From NCBI RefSeq assembly GCF_001653235.2, contig NC_035791.1, forward strand, positions 3,162,001-3,226,000: a stretch of DNA of 64,000 nt, given 5' to 3'. Source of the DNA: Pochonia chlamydosporia 170 (lineage: Eukaryota > Ascomycota > Sordariomycetes > Hypocreales > Clavicipitaceae). This document shows, in pieces, positions 35,562 through 47,185 of the stretch. Numbering within the stretch: the stretch's first letter is position 1; every line of letters starts with the position of its first letter. Under the pieces are notes generated by a model. It worked only from the letters and a program-made list of their open reading frames with translations, had not been told where the DNA came from and searched no databases. The position numbers and the translations under genes are program-made.

Positions 35562-36269
35562 CTTGAAGTTGCTGCTTGTTGCCAAATATGACTGATGGCA
35601 AAGTTGCAGGAGAAGGGCTGCGTGCGTGCGATGCGGAGATGTGATGGCGCAAATGTAAAGGTAGATGCAAATGTCAATGCCAATGCAAACGCAAATGGGG
35701 TGGGCTGGGGATTTGTGCAGGGATGATGCCAAAGACGCTTGATGGTCAATTCCGTCGCGGATTGCGGACACGCGACTTTTCGCGTCAAGCGTCAACGGTC
35801 GCGTCTGCACGGCCACAAATTCAATTAAACCCAGTGTCGCGAGCCACAGGTGATGGTATGTGGCTGGTGTGTCTGCGTCTCGGCTTCCTCCCCCATTTGG
35901 ACCGACCGGATGGAGCCCGGGGGTCACTTGGCCTGACCTTCCGGTGAGCACAGGTGCTGGAGGGGCGGAAGCGGGCGGGCAGTTTGCTGCTCCAGTGTTC
36001 CATGTCAATGTTCTGCCGCTATTCTGTTCGCTCGGCACGTGGACTTACCTCGGTCTGTGGTTCTGTCTGCTCCAGTCAGCTCCAATCCGGTCTGGGGTCG
36101 GCCGGTCATCGCATCGCATCGTCTCAAGTTCCATGTCCACATCACAGCTCGGCATTGCTAGACGTTTCTCCAAACGGGGTACCGTACTTGTTCTTCATTC
36201 ACCTTCTTTCTTCAAACTGCGACAGTTCTGCCCACCTCATCGTCAAGCTATGGTGCCGAGCCGCCCACA
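35562..36269. promoter_or_regulatory. Divergent promoter region, MCM7 / PEX1
   Basis: This 708-bp spacer separates the start codons of the two divergent genes. Open frames inside it are GC-rich shadows without homology. It includes the CGCG cluster annotated separately. Confidence 0.55.
35770..35804. promoter_or_regulatory. Cluster of MCB-like boxes upstream of MCM7
   Basis: Three ACGCGA cores in 35 bp: 35770-35775 on plus, 35780-35785 and 35799-35804 on minus. A further TCGCGG lies at 35755-35760. The cluster is 209-243 bp upstream of the MCM7 ATG. MCM genes are classic MBF targets in yeasts. Function here is inference. Confidence 0.55.
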
Positions 36270-39200
36270 ATGGCTCCCAGAAAGAATGCGCAATCGACCA
36301 CTGCTGAGCTGTCGCTCGTTCATTTGAAGAACTGCTTGGTCAATCTCCCACCGTCATTGGTGTCTATGCTCCTCAATCTGAATACGGTATGCACATGGCT
36401 TTCTACCCAATTCCGCAGTTTGATTCTCTGTAGCCACTAACCATTTTCATTTTCTATTTGCCCTGTAGCCCGTTCAAAATGTCATTGTCGAGCTTACCTT
36501 TAAGCCTGCCTCGTCGAGTGGGCAGCCATCCCTGCCGCAGTCCATCTTCGTGGGATGGACCGGAATGCCCAGCAAGAGACGTGCTGCACCGTTGGTGAGT
36601 CGCGATGGCATCAGCGGCAGCCGAGGGTCCCGAGACCAAGAGATTCAGGTCGTCGAGATTGATGCGACCTTGGCAAATACTTTGGAGCTCAACGACGGCC
36701 AAAAGGTCACCGCAACCGTCCACGTCGATCCTCCCATTGCGCACACCATCAACATCGAGCCATTGACGCCTGAGGACTGGGAGATTATTGAGTTGCATGC
36801 TACCTTCCTGGAACTCAATCTCCAGTCGCAGATTCGAGCTCTTCCGAACCCGACTTACAATAACGGCAGCGCAACCGTGCCACCTCATCCTCTAACATTG
36901 CACCTGTCACCCACATCAACAGCCAGCATCAAGGTCGTATCTTTGGACCCTGCACAGCCCTCAGATGTAGCCTTTGTGAAGCTATCACCCAACGCCGAGG
37001 TCATAGTCGCTCCTAAAGTGAGGGCTAGGACCTCTCAGGGCAGCAGCGACCATCGCAGCGTCGCCAGCACCTCCAAGTCTAGGCGCAGTGGAGGAAGCAC
37101 TGTGCGGAGAAAGAGCACAAGAGAAGAACCGAAACCAACAATGTTCCTTCGAGCGGTTGAACGATCTGCCTGCGAGGAATGGTTCGACGAGGGGATGCTG
37201 AACCCAGATATCAGCATCTGGGTTGACCGCGATCGCCTGCTTTCCAACCCTTTCAGAGGCGTGAAATATGTTGTTGTCGATGTCATCAAGCCAGCGGGTC
37301 TGCAGAAGCCTCAAGCCGAGGATGGCACCGCCCCTCCGGTTTCAATAGCTTCGGCAAAAGTTGTCGCGCGGCTGAAGCCTTGGGATGATCCTCCCAATGG
37401 TCAAACTGCCGCTCTCTCATCACCCTTGTGCGCCGTTCTCGGTTGCCCAGGCATCGTTGGAGGTGTCGTCAAACTCCAAGCCGCACCTCCACCCCTTGCA
37501 AAGGGCTCTGTACAGAGCGTAAAAGTGTTTCCTTTTGCAACAGGCTCGAAACCGAACGAAGGTCTCAAGTTTGGCAGCGATTCCAAAGCCGAGAAGGAAG
37601 AGTCAGCCAAGAGATTCAGACACATGTACTCGGGTGCTAAGAACACAGAAGGCTTGCTACAAGGACCTATCACCGATGGCATGGTTGTGGGAGTATACAG
37701 CGAACTTGAGGCGCCTCAGGGTTGGGAAGGAGGATTTGTCAGGTTTGAGTACAGTGCCGAGCATGCCGCTCAGGAGCATAGCAAAGATGCGACCTTCTGG
37801 GCTGCTGGTTTGGATGAGAAAACACAAATTGAATTCCAACAACCTCAAGCTCGACCACCTTGGATTACCGACACCGACGTATTCGATCTGTTGCCCAAGA
37901 ACGACTCTCTCCTAGTTGGAATTGACTCACTTCTTGAGAATCTGCAAAAGCAACTCGCCCATCTATCTTCAGTCCTCTTGACGGGAGGAATGGGTTCTGG
38001 CAAGACATCCGTAGCAAAGCACATGGCTGAGAAGTTACGACGCGGGACTTTATTTTACAGCGTTTATTTTTCATGCCGGAAGCTGGTGAATGACGAAACG
38101 AGAATCTCGACGATCAAGGAGACGCTAACTCGGATCTTCATGTCAGCAAGCTGGGGAGCGCGACTAGGTGGCAAGTCCATTGTGGTTCTAGATGACCTAG
38201 ACAAACTATGCCCCGTCGAAACCGAACTCCAAGTTGGAAATGACAACGGTCGGAGCAGACAAGTCAGCGAAACTATTCGCTCCATTGTCCGGCAGTTTTG
38301 TACCAGGGATAGTGGCATTGTGCTGCTTGCCACTGCCGAAGGCAAAGAGTCGCTGAATAATGTTGTTGTAAGTGGCCATGTGGTCCGAGAAATTATCGAA
38401 CTCAAAGCTCCCGATAAGGAGGCAAGACGACGGATAATGGAGTCGATTGCCCGGCAAGATTCCATCCCTGAGAATGACCCAGATGACCTTGACAGCAACC
38501 TTAGTCGGCCTCCTACATCCGACGGCGGAGCAATGGGCGACGATACTGAGGCGTGGCTGCACGGCTCAGATGCAGCAAAACCAAAATCCAAGTCGACCGG
38601 CTTTATCATCGACTCGGATCTCGACTTCCTCGACATGGCCGGCTTGACTGACGGATACATGCCTGGTGACTTGAGTGTCCTGGTATCACGAGCACGTAAT
38701 GAAGCCATTATCCGCTCCATTGCCGAGTCTCCATCTGATACCGGTGATGGCGCTGTGCGTCTGAGTCGTGTCGATTTTGACAACGCCCTCAAGGGGTTTA
38801 CGCCAGCATCTCTTCGCAATGTGCCGTTACAAAGCTCCACCACAACATTCAAGTCGATTGGCGGCTTGCACGAAACACGTCGTGTTCTGTTAGAGACACT
38901 AGAATATCCCACGAAATACGCGCCCATCTTCGCGCAATGTCCTCTCCGACTCCGCTCCGGTCTTTTGCTATACGGATATCCTGGTTGCGGCAAGACTCTG
39001 CTGGCCAGTGCCGTGGCGGGTGAATGCGGCCTCAATTTTATCAGTGTCAAGGGTCCTGAGATTCTGAACAAGTACATTGGCGCTTCGGAAAAGAGCGTAC
39101 GAGACTTGTTTGATCGCGCTTCAGCCGCCAAGCCGTGTGTTCTCTTTTTTGATGAATTCGACTCCATCGCTCCGAAGAGAGGCCACGACTCAACTGGTGT

Positions 39201-40002
39201 CACGGATCGTGTGGTGAATCAGCTGCTGACACAGATGGATGGTGCGGAAGGTCTGTCTGGCGTCTATGTCCTTGCGGCCACCTCTCGTCCCGATCTCATT
39301 GACCCTGCCCTTCTTCGTCCCGGTCGTCTCGACAAATCCCTCCTTTGCGATCTTCCCTCACTGGAAGACCGTCTCGACATCATCAAGGCTCTTTTCCAAA
39401 AAGTACGATTATCAAACGAACTCACAGACTCCGATGACGGTTTGACGGAAATCGCCCGCCGCACAGAAGGCTTCTCCGGCGCTGATTTGCAGGCCCTCGT
39501 CTCCAATGCCCAGCTGGAAGCTATTCATGACGTTCTAGACGTGAATGCTCCCGTGTCCAACTCTCGCAAGGGACCGGGAAACAAGAATTCTGCCGCTCGC
39601 AACTCCACTCCCAGCTTCGTCCAATTCCGTTACGGCACCGACACAACACTCAGCAAGGACAACATCCCACAGAGCAAATCTGCAGCTCTTATTGAAAATG
39701 CAGCCATCATGTCAAAACTGGAACAGATCAAGCTTGCCCGCAAGAAGGCCAAGCAAGCCAAGAAGGGATACGGCGCATTAGAATCGTCCGATAACAAGGA
39801 AACATTGGCAACTGAACATAGAGAAGTCGTCATCGAATGGGATCATTTAGTCAAGGCTCTTGACAACACACGCGCAAGTATCAGCAACGAAGAAAAGGCG
39901 CGTCTGCAACGGATCTACCACGAATTCGTCGTCGGGAGAAGTGGCCAAATGAAGGACGGCCAAGGGAGCATGGAGATTGGTGGACGAAGCAGTTTGATGT
40001 AG
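36270..40002 (+). CDS. PEX1: Peroxisomal AAA ATPase peroxin 1
   Basis: Two exons: 36270-36386 (39 codons) and 36469-40002; 1,216 residues. The N-terminal adaptor region includes FVGWTGMPSKRR and VHVDPPIAHTINIEPLTPED, typical of the Pex1 double-psi barrel. The first ATPase domain has Walker A GGMGSGKTS near residue 545. The second, better conserved, has GYPGCGKT near 873-880, Walker B FFDEFDSIAPKRG near 931 and the second-region-of-homology segment RPDLIDPALLRPGRLD. Pex1-Pex6 pulls monoubiquitinated Pex5 out of the peroxisomal membrane so matrix import can continue. The start at 36270 gives MAPRKNAQSTTAELSLVHLK, a family-like opening. An ATG at 36249 is out of frame. Divergent from MCM7. Confidence 0.96.
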
Positions 40003-40104
40003 ATTTTATGTACGATAGCATCGCATTACCAATTGACGGCAAGACAATACATTTTGTGTTTATGACGCACCCACACTTGACATGACCCCTCAAAACACCA
40101 AATA

Positions 40105-41136
40105 TCACGACACCCACCCATCTCCAACTGCCTCCCTCGCCACCCTCAATACCTCAGCATGGATCCCTTCCCGCGCAAACACCAAGCCCCTATTCCCAGA
40201 TAAATACCTCCCCCGCGCAAAATCAATCTCCCGTCCATCCAAATCCGTAATCTTGCCCCCTACCTCCCTATAAATCAACTGCGCGCCTGCATGATCCCAA
40301 ATACAAGACCAACTCTCCCTCCCTGACGGAATCCTCACCAACAAGTCCCCGCCGCCGATAATCAATCCCGCATACCTAACATGCGAAGACCACACGTCCG
40401 TCCCTGGAAACTCAGCCCCCAACTTCTCACAAACCCCCCTCATAACATCCCTATGCGAAGCCCTATTCCTATCACAATCAATAACATGCAGTCTCTGCAT
40501 ATCACTATCCGGCAACCTCCCCAGCACTTCCGTCTCATACGGTCCCTCAAACCCCTTCAACCACGTAATCCGTGCGCCCCGTCCCCTCACAGCACTCAGC
40601 ATCACACCCAACCCATCCCTATCCACACTCTTCTCCTTGATCCTCCCCCCCTCCAGCCTCAAATTCGGATACACCACCGCCGCCAACACCTCCTTCCCAT
40701 CCTCTAACAACGCCAAAGAAACAGCGTACTGCTCGCCCGTAAGAAACGTAGCCGTCCCATCAACAGGGTCCATCGCCCAGAATCGTCCCTGCGGCCCTCC
40801 CGTCCCACGGCCGCCCATGTCTATGAAATCAAGCATCTCGTCTACCGAGGACGCTCTGTCCAGGGCAGCAGAGTACAGCTCGTATACTTTATTTCTTAGC
40901 GTTTCATCTTTGCGCAGCGTAGACGAGTCTTCTTCGCCGACGAATTTGTCATTGGGGAATTGCGCGTGCAGGATGCTGATGAGGAGTGCTTGGGCGGCAA
41001 AGTCGGCGATGGTGACGGGTGAGGAGTCCGCTTTGGAGACTTCCGTGACGGTGGAGAGGACGGTTTTGGTGAGTCTGGCGGCTTTGAGGACGGCGGATTG
41101 TGCGATGGATAGCTCTTCTTCCCATGGGGTGGACAT
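40105..41136 (-). CDS. MET22: 3'(2'),5'-bisphosphate nucleotidase (HAL2/MET22 family)
   Basis: Single exon, 343 residues from the Met at 41136. An upstream in-frame Met at 41211 would add 25 residues lacking family similarity. Metal and phosphate motifs of the inositol-phosphatase superfamily are present: ADSSPVTIADFAAQ, FVGEEDS, WAMDPVDGTATFLTG and CIWDHAGAQLIYREVGG. Hal2 hydrolyses adenosine 3',5'-bisphosphate, a by-product of sulfate assimilation and sulfation, to AMP. The yeast enzyme is inhibited by Na+ and Li+, which links it to salt tolerance. It is tail-to-tail with PEX1, with about 100 bp between stops. Confidence 0.93.
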   Translation of the reverse strand: MSTPWEEELSIAQSAVLKAARLTKTVLSTVTEVSKADSSPVTIADFAAQALLISILHAQFPNDKFVGEEDSSTLRKDETLRNKVYELYSAALDRASSVDEMLDFIDMGGRGTGGPQGRFWAMDPVDGTATFLTGEQYAVSLALLEDGKEVLAAVVYPNLRLEGGRIKEKSVDRDGLGVMLSAVRGRGARITWLKGFEGPYETEVLGRLPDSDMQRLHVIDCDRNRASHRDVMRGVCEKLGAEFPGTDVWSSHVRYAGLIIGGGDLLVRIPSGRESWSCIWDHAGAQLIYREVGGKITDLDGREIDFARGRYLSGNRGLVFAREGIHAEVLRVAREAVGDGWVS

Positions 41137-41983
41137 TGCGAGTTTGTTGTGAGGGGATGGATGGTGATGTTGTCTTTGAGAGAATGACATCGTGCAGTGC
41201 GATTTCATCATGAAATGTTGTTGAATATGTGGGGCCGTCTTGACTTATTTTGTTTGTAGTCAATTGACTCCCAATCCATCTCTGGTGAACCAAGGTCACC
41301 TTCGGACAGACGGGTTCTACCACCGTTGCACTGTCGTTTACTTTAATCGTATTCACAGGTCAAAGCAGCCATGAGTTGAAACACCATAGTGTGTATTGCC
41401 CAACACAAATCTAAAGACCATCTTAGTGGCCAGCTAGCTATCCATGCTCAAAAACACTCCTCACGCTCAAGATGCCTCGAAGGCTATTCTATGGTGATAC
41501 TGTATAAAAATTCCACATAACCCTTTCCTTTCAAGTATTTTCACACAGTTCCCACAATGCCGTGCAAACCAGACAAGTGGGCGGCTTCTCAGTGACCCAG
41601 CCCTAGCCTTACTTCCTTCTCTGACAGTCGAATGAGCAGAAAAGGGACGCGTGCGACATCATCAAACAGTCGACGTCGTCACCTTTTCCTCGTCCAAAGA
41701 AAAACCAACAGACTCTCCACAGGCCACTAGCCATTACAAACTCCTCCCCCACCAGTTGCTTTACCATGCAAATCCGGGTATGTAGTCGCTTCAAGTCTTT
41801 TTTCCACGCCATAATCTTTCAATGCTGTCCATTTTACCAAAACGCCTGTTAATGCAAATGCCAAAAGAAACTTGTTAAAACATCAAAACTGTTCCAAGTC
41901 AAACATATGCCTTCCCTGGTGGTCGCCAAGATGTATTACGCAAATGCTCTCTGGGCCTAGACCACCGCCATCTCATGGGCCTT
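41137..41983. other. Intergenic, no gene supported
   Basis: HAL2 promoter on the left and CHD1 3' flank on the right. A 67-codon minus-strand frame at 41609-41812 lacks support. ACGCGT occurs at about 41646 but is not placed near a start codon. Confidence 0.5.
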
Positions 41984-44900
41984 CTATGCTCCATTCGTTC
42001 GTGTAGAGCTGGGCCCTGAATCTTTGTTACGGGCATGAAGTGTACGATACATGTTGCTCAATCGTTTGCCTGTGACGCTCTTGCTAGTATCGTCGACCGG
42101 CCAGAGCGCAGCCAAAAAGTCCCTGTTGTTCCCAAAGCAAATTAGTGTGATGACTTCTTCTTGACTCCTCTCAGCAGCGAAATACATACCAGAAGTTGTT
42201 TTTGAGACTCTCGTCGGCGGCAGTGACAGGGAGTTTCTCGTCAAGGAAAGTGCCAATAGCAACCAACTCTACCCCGAAAATAGAAGCTCGCTCTTTGCTC
42301 GACTTTACATTGTCCTTAGTCGTCGACAATATCTTTTCAAAGTTTTCTCGCACAGGCTTCAGGAGATACCAAATCATGGCGTCGTTGTCTCTGTTGCGTT
42401 CATCCTTGTTATCACCAATGCGGCGGAGTTCGTCCAGTCGGCGCAATGCTTTGGCTCTCCTCTCATCTTGAGGGCGGGAAGTGTGTTCACGCTCTCTATC
42501 ACGGCCATGATCTCGGCCATGGTTACGATCACGATCGCGCTCCCGGTCTCTGACTCTATCTCTATCTGAGTCCCTGTCTCTCTCCCTGTGGCGGTCTCGA
42601 TCACGATCTCTGTCTCTGTCCCGCTCGCGGTCACGATCGCGGTCACGATGCCTATCGTCATCCCGACGGCGCTCATCCCGACGTCGTTCATCATCATACC
42701 GATGCCGATGTTTATCATGGCGTCTGTCGTCGTCGTCCCTATGACGGCGGTGATCCAGTCTGTCACGGTCTCGCTCTCGCTCACGATCGCGATCGCGATC
42801 GACACCGTGTTTGCTTAAACGACGACCTTCTTCAACTCGGCGATGCTTCGGACTGCGGTCATCCTCGTAGGATCCATGCTTCCGCTTGAAGTCGGGTCTA
42901 GCTGCAGCTCGATCGTCTGCATTGCTTCGACTTCGTTGATCATCGCGGTCTCTGTCACGATTCTTCTTCACCGTGTGAGGAGCAGGCGAGGCCGTTCCGC
43001 TTCCACGATGGCCGTTGGATACACTATTCTTCTTGTTGTTTCGGTGGTGATTATCCACGATTCGCTGTGCCACGCGATCATCGGAGTACTTGGATTGGAG
43101 AACGGAGAGCAGATATTCTGATCGACGAACAAGATGCACTGCACCAGGGGCTTTAAGTTTATCGTTGGCCTTGTGTCGCTCTTCCTTCTTGCCAACCCTG
43201 TGTTCTTCCAAGAATAGCTTGTCCTGCATGTCCAAATCTGCGTCATCACGAATTTGAACCCATGCTCCAAAGCCGTGCTTGTCAATACCAACTAGAAGCA
43301 TTGCATCCTCTTTGGCTCCCCATGGGCACGTATAGTTTGCACCTTTGGTAGCATCGGGGAGACGAAAGTTTCGCCAGTCGGCCTGGTTGTGAATAGACTT
43401 CCGAAGAAGCTGCAATTGCTTAGGACGTTCGATTGCAGTTTCTGCGTTGACCTTCTTCAATTCACCAAAATCGATAAGGACGGCCTTTCGGTCCTTCTTG
43501 GTCAAACTCTTTCCTGTCTTCTTTTCTTCTTCTACAAGCTTCAGATTATTGTCATCCACAGCTTGCTTAGCGGCTTTGATGAAGTCATCCAACACAGACT
43601 TGACGAATTCACGGTCTCTCTCGACGAGTTTGGCTTCCTGTATGATGTCTGCCTCGCGATCATCCATAGATCCAAATCGGAAGTAGGCTTTGATAAGATT
43701 TCGCTGCTCCTTGTCGTTCAGCGGTCGCTTGGGGTCTGCCAGAAGAGCCCGCTGCTCTTCTTCTTCTTGCTGTTGCTCCCTCTGGCGCTTCTTGAGGCGA
43801 TCGGCACGATCATTTTCTTTGTTGCGGCTCTTAATCGTAGCTCTACGAGGTGCATTCTCTGCCGCCAACTTGGCAACATACTCCTCATTTTGGCGCTTCT
43901 CCTCATCCAATTTGATCTCCGCTAGCTTGTCAGCGGGAATGATCTGATCCCAGTCCAAGTTGATGTCATCCACTTTCACGTCAGTGATTTGCATAAAATT
44001 GTCCCAATCAATACCGCCGCTGCTAAGGTTCATCTTGTCGTCAACCTTGGTCTTGGTAACTTCTGCATTCTCCAGGATGGAATCGATATCAAGCTGCTCA
44101 AGACGTTCTTGATTGCCGCTTTGTTCAAACATCTTGGAGGATCGCATCTTCAAGACCATTTGGATGTCTTCAGATGAAGAAGGACCATCCGTCTTGAGAC
44201 CCTTCTTGTTCAGCGTCTCTTTGAAGGCTGCTTTGCCGTCGTCAGTCACTCCAGCTTGAATCGTCAAGTATTCCAGCAAGAGCTTATTCCTGGCGCGTTC
44301 CAAAACTTCCTCCTCAACCGTCTCCTTGGAGACGAGGCGGTAGATATTGACAGGGCGTTTCTGGCCGATACGATGAGCTCGAGCCATCGCTTGTAAATCA
44401 GCTTGAGGATTCCAATCCGAGTCGAAGATGACGACAGTGTCCGCAGTCATGAGGTTAATCCCAAGGCCTCCAGCGCGGGTCGAGAGCAGGAAGCAAAAGT
44501 CTTCACTTTCATCTGCGTTGAAATGGTTGATAGCCATGCGGCGAGGCCCAGCTGCAATGGTGCCATCGAGACGTTGAAATTTGTAGCCTCGTAAGGACAG
44601 ATAGTCTCCAAGAATATCAAGCATTTTAACCATTTGACTAAAGATGAGAACGCGATGGCCATCCTTCTTCAATTTCGAGAGCAGCTGGTCGAGGAGCATC
44701 ATCTTTCCACTGCTTGTAATGAGGCCCTTGATCTGATCTTCACGGCGAATGCTGCCAGCCAGTACACGTTCTTCTGCTCCAGGGAACATATATGGGTGGT
44801 TACTGATCTTTTTGAGTTCCATCATGATATTCAGCAGGGAGTTCTTGTGGCCACCAGTGGCGTCGCACAAGGCAGAATAGTTTCTCGTCAAAATATTCTT

Positions 44901-47185
44901 GTAGTAGTCCAATTGTACATCAGACAACTCGACTCGAATGATTTTCTCTGTCTTGGGGGGTAAATCGGATTCAACTGTTTCTTTTGTTCGTCGTAAAATG
45001 TAAGGCGCGATAGACTTGTGGAGTTCTTCCAGTTTCTCTTGGGCATCGACTGCGGATAGCGAGTCCAGGTCTTCGTCAATATTGACTTTTCCGGGGTTCA
45101 GGAAATCCAAGAGGGCTGAGAGTTCTGCCAAGTTGTTCTGAATCGGTGTGCCCGTAATCAAGACTTTGCAAGGAACGCCAAACCCTACGAGTCTTGCGTA
45201 GAGCTGTGACTCTCGATTTTTCAGTCGATGCGCTTCATCAACGGCAAGTGTCTGCCATTTGATGGTCTGCAGAAACTGCCAGTCTTGCAAGATGAACTCA
45301 TAAGATGTGACAAGGACGTTGAATTTCGGCTTCTTGGGATTGCCGCCAACAATCAACTCGTTCTCACGGATGATATTGCGGGCATCCTCAGGACCGAGGT
45401 ACACGACATAGTTGATGTCGGGAGCCCAGTGGTTAAAGGTATCGCACCAAGCAGGAATGACACTGAGAGGTGCTACAACAAGTGATGGACCCTCCTGTCG
45501 ACGTTCATTTCGAAGCCAACTAAGAAATGAAACCGTCTGGACCGTCTTGCCGAGGCCCATTTCATCCGCTAGAATGACATTGTTACCTCTAGTCCAGTTG
45601 AGGCACAAGAAGTTGAGTCCTTTCAACTGGAACGAGCGGAGTTCGCCGCCTTGGATGTAGGACGGTTGGCTGTCCAGCTTTACCATCCGGCTGCGGGTAT
45701 CGAGGTTTGTTTCGCGACGGTCGGACTGCCAAGACCGTGATGACCGGTCAAGATACTGGTCGATTTTGTCTTGAAATTCGTGACTTATGTCCGATGCCAG
45801 CTCCCAAGTACACTCCTCGTACGTGAGTCCCTTCCACTTGACGTAGTACTCAGTCTCATCCTCGCCCTCGCGCACATTGACCACTCGCTCGACCTTGGTG
45901 AAGTCCTCAAAGGCATCCTCATCTCGCTCTCTGTCCAAAAAGAATTGCTCTTTGGTCTCAGGAGGGATGTCATCACCAAATCGTATGTCAAGCTCTTGTT
46001 CAACTACTTTTCGGAAATAGTTTTCGACCTTGCGAAAACCGCGCATATTGCGCAAACCTTCAATGGTTTCCCAAGTGTCATGCAAGTGAGACTTGCCCTG
46101 CCACTTGATAAAGTATTCAAACTCGTGGCGGCCAGAATCGTACTGCAATTCCAGCCCATCCTTGAGCCGGTGGCGGACGACTTTCTCGACATACGGTGAG
46201 TCGTCTACGTAGTCAGCAACATAATATGCTGACGCGATGTCCGCTTCATCTTCCTCTTCTTCAAAGTCACTCTCCTCATACATGCCTTGCTGAACCTGTT
46301 GCGCAGCACGACGGGAAGACCACCTCTTCTCGGCGAGCGCGAGGGCGGGTTGTGACTCTCTCTGTAATCTAGCCTTTTTCAGTTGGCTCTTTGCTCGGGC
46401 GCCGCCATATGTGTCGGAATCGGAATCGGATTCGTTCGTAGAGGGTTGTAAAATAGGGGTGCCTCTCTTTGATGCTAGAAGAGGTAAGTCATGATCAGCA
46501 TACTGGAGCAGGATTCCTTGACCATGGAGGAGGAGGACCTACAAGGTTGAGAGGTGTTGACGCGCCGTCTCTTAGCCTGGCGGCGACTGACTGGTTCATC
46601 ATCTTCTGAATCAGATTCATCAGAGTCCACCTGTAAGTGTATTAGCTAAACGCGACAGTGTCAAGCAAGTCGTGTCGGCAACGCATACCAGCTTCCTAGT
46701 TTCTCGTGCGCGAGTCTGCCTGATTGTCAGCTACTGCAATTAATGCCTCATATGAGTTGCTCTCCACGACATACACTTCGTCGGAGCCCATAAAGCTCTG
46801 GATTTTCTCGCATATAATCTTCTTCTACTATTGCTGCTTTCCGTTTTGATGGCCGACTTGAGCCTTGTGAGCTCTCACGGTCCATCTCACCATCATCATC
46901 TTGGTGAGAAGCCACGCTCTCTTGCATGTCAAAGTCGGCATCTTGCGACGCATTGCCTGGGCTAGAGCCATGACTTTCTGAAAAATCTTGGTCTTCGTTG
47001 ACATGATTTGGTGTTTCGTGGGGATAGATATCTGAGGCCGACGGTGATGAACGGTCCGCCGGGGTATCGTGGGCATCGGGAATACTGGTATCGCTCCGAC
47101 CGGCCTCGACAATAACTGTCGATGTCATGGCCTCGTCCGGCGACAAGTGTCCATTAACAGGACTCGTCACGACCGGGGAGCTCAT
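41984..47185 (-). CDS. CHD1: Chromodomain helicase CHD1
   Basis: Five exons: 47185-46775, 46715-46689 (only 27 nt), 46630-46543, 46475-42191 and 42122-41984; 1,649 residues. The N-terminus is acidic and Ser-rich. Tandem chromodomains lie near residues 268-335 (EFEYFIKWQGKSHLHDTWE) and 363-430 (EYYVKWKGLTYEECTWE). The SNF2 ATPase has motif I DEMGLGKT near 478, DEAH near 586 and motif VI ARAHRIGQKRPV near 871. A SANT/SLIDE-like DNA-binding region follows, then a long Arg/Asp/Glu dipeptide region and the CHD1 C-terminal helical domain (about 1521-1615, WDFLAALWPVDD). It spaces nucleosomes over transcribed genes. The microexon encodes TRARETRKL, and its acceptor was fixed by reading phase. Confidence 0.95.

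Noticed and set aside
38064..39203. 379-codon open frame on the minus strand inside PEX1
   Set aside because: It is an antisense shadow of the strongly conserved PEX1 ATPase domains, with Ser/Arg/Leu-biased composition and no recognisable features.
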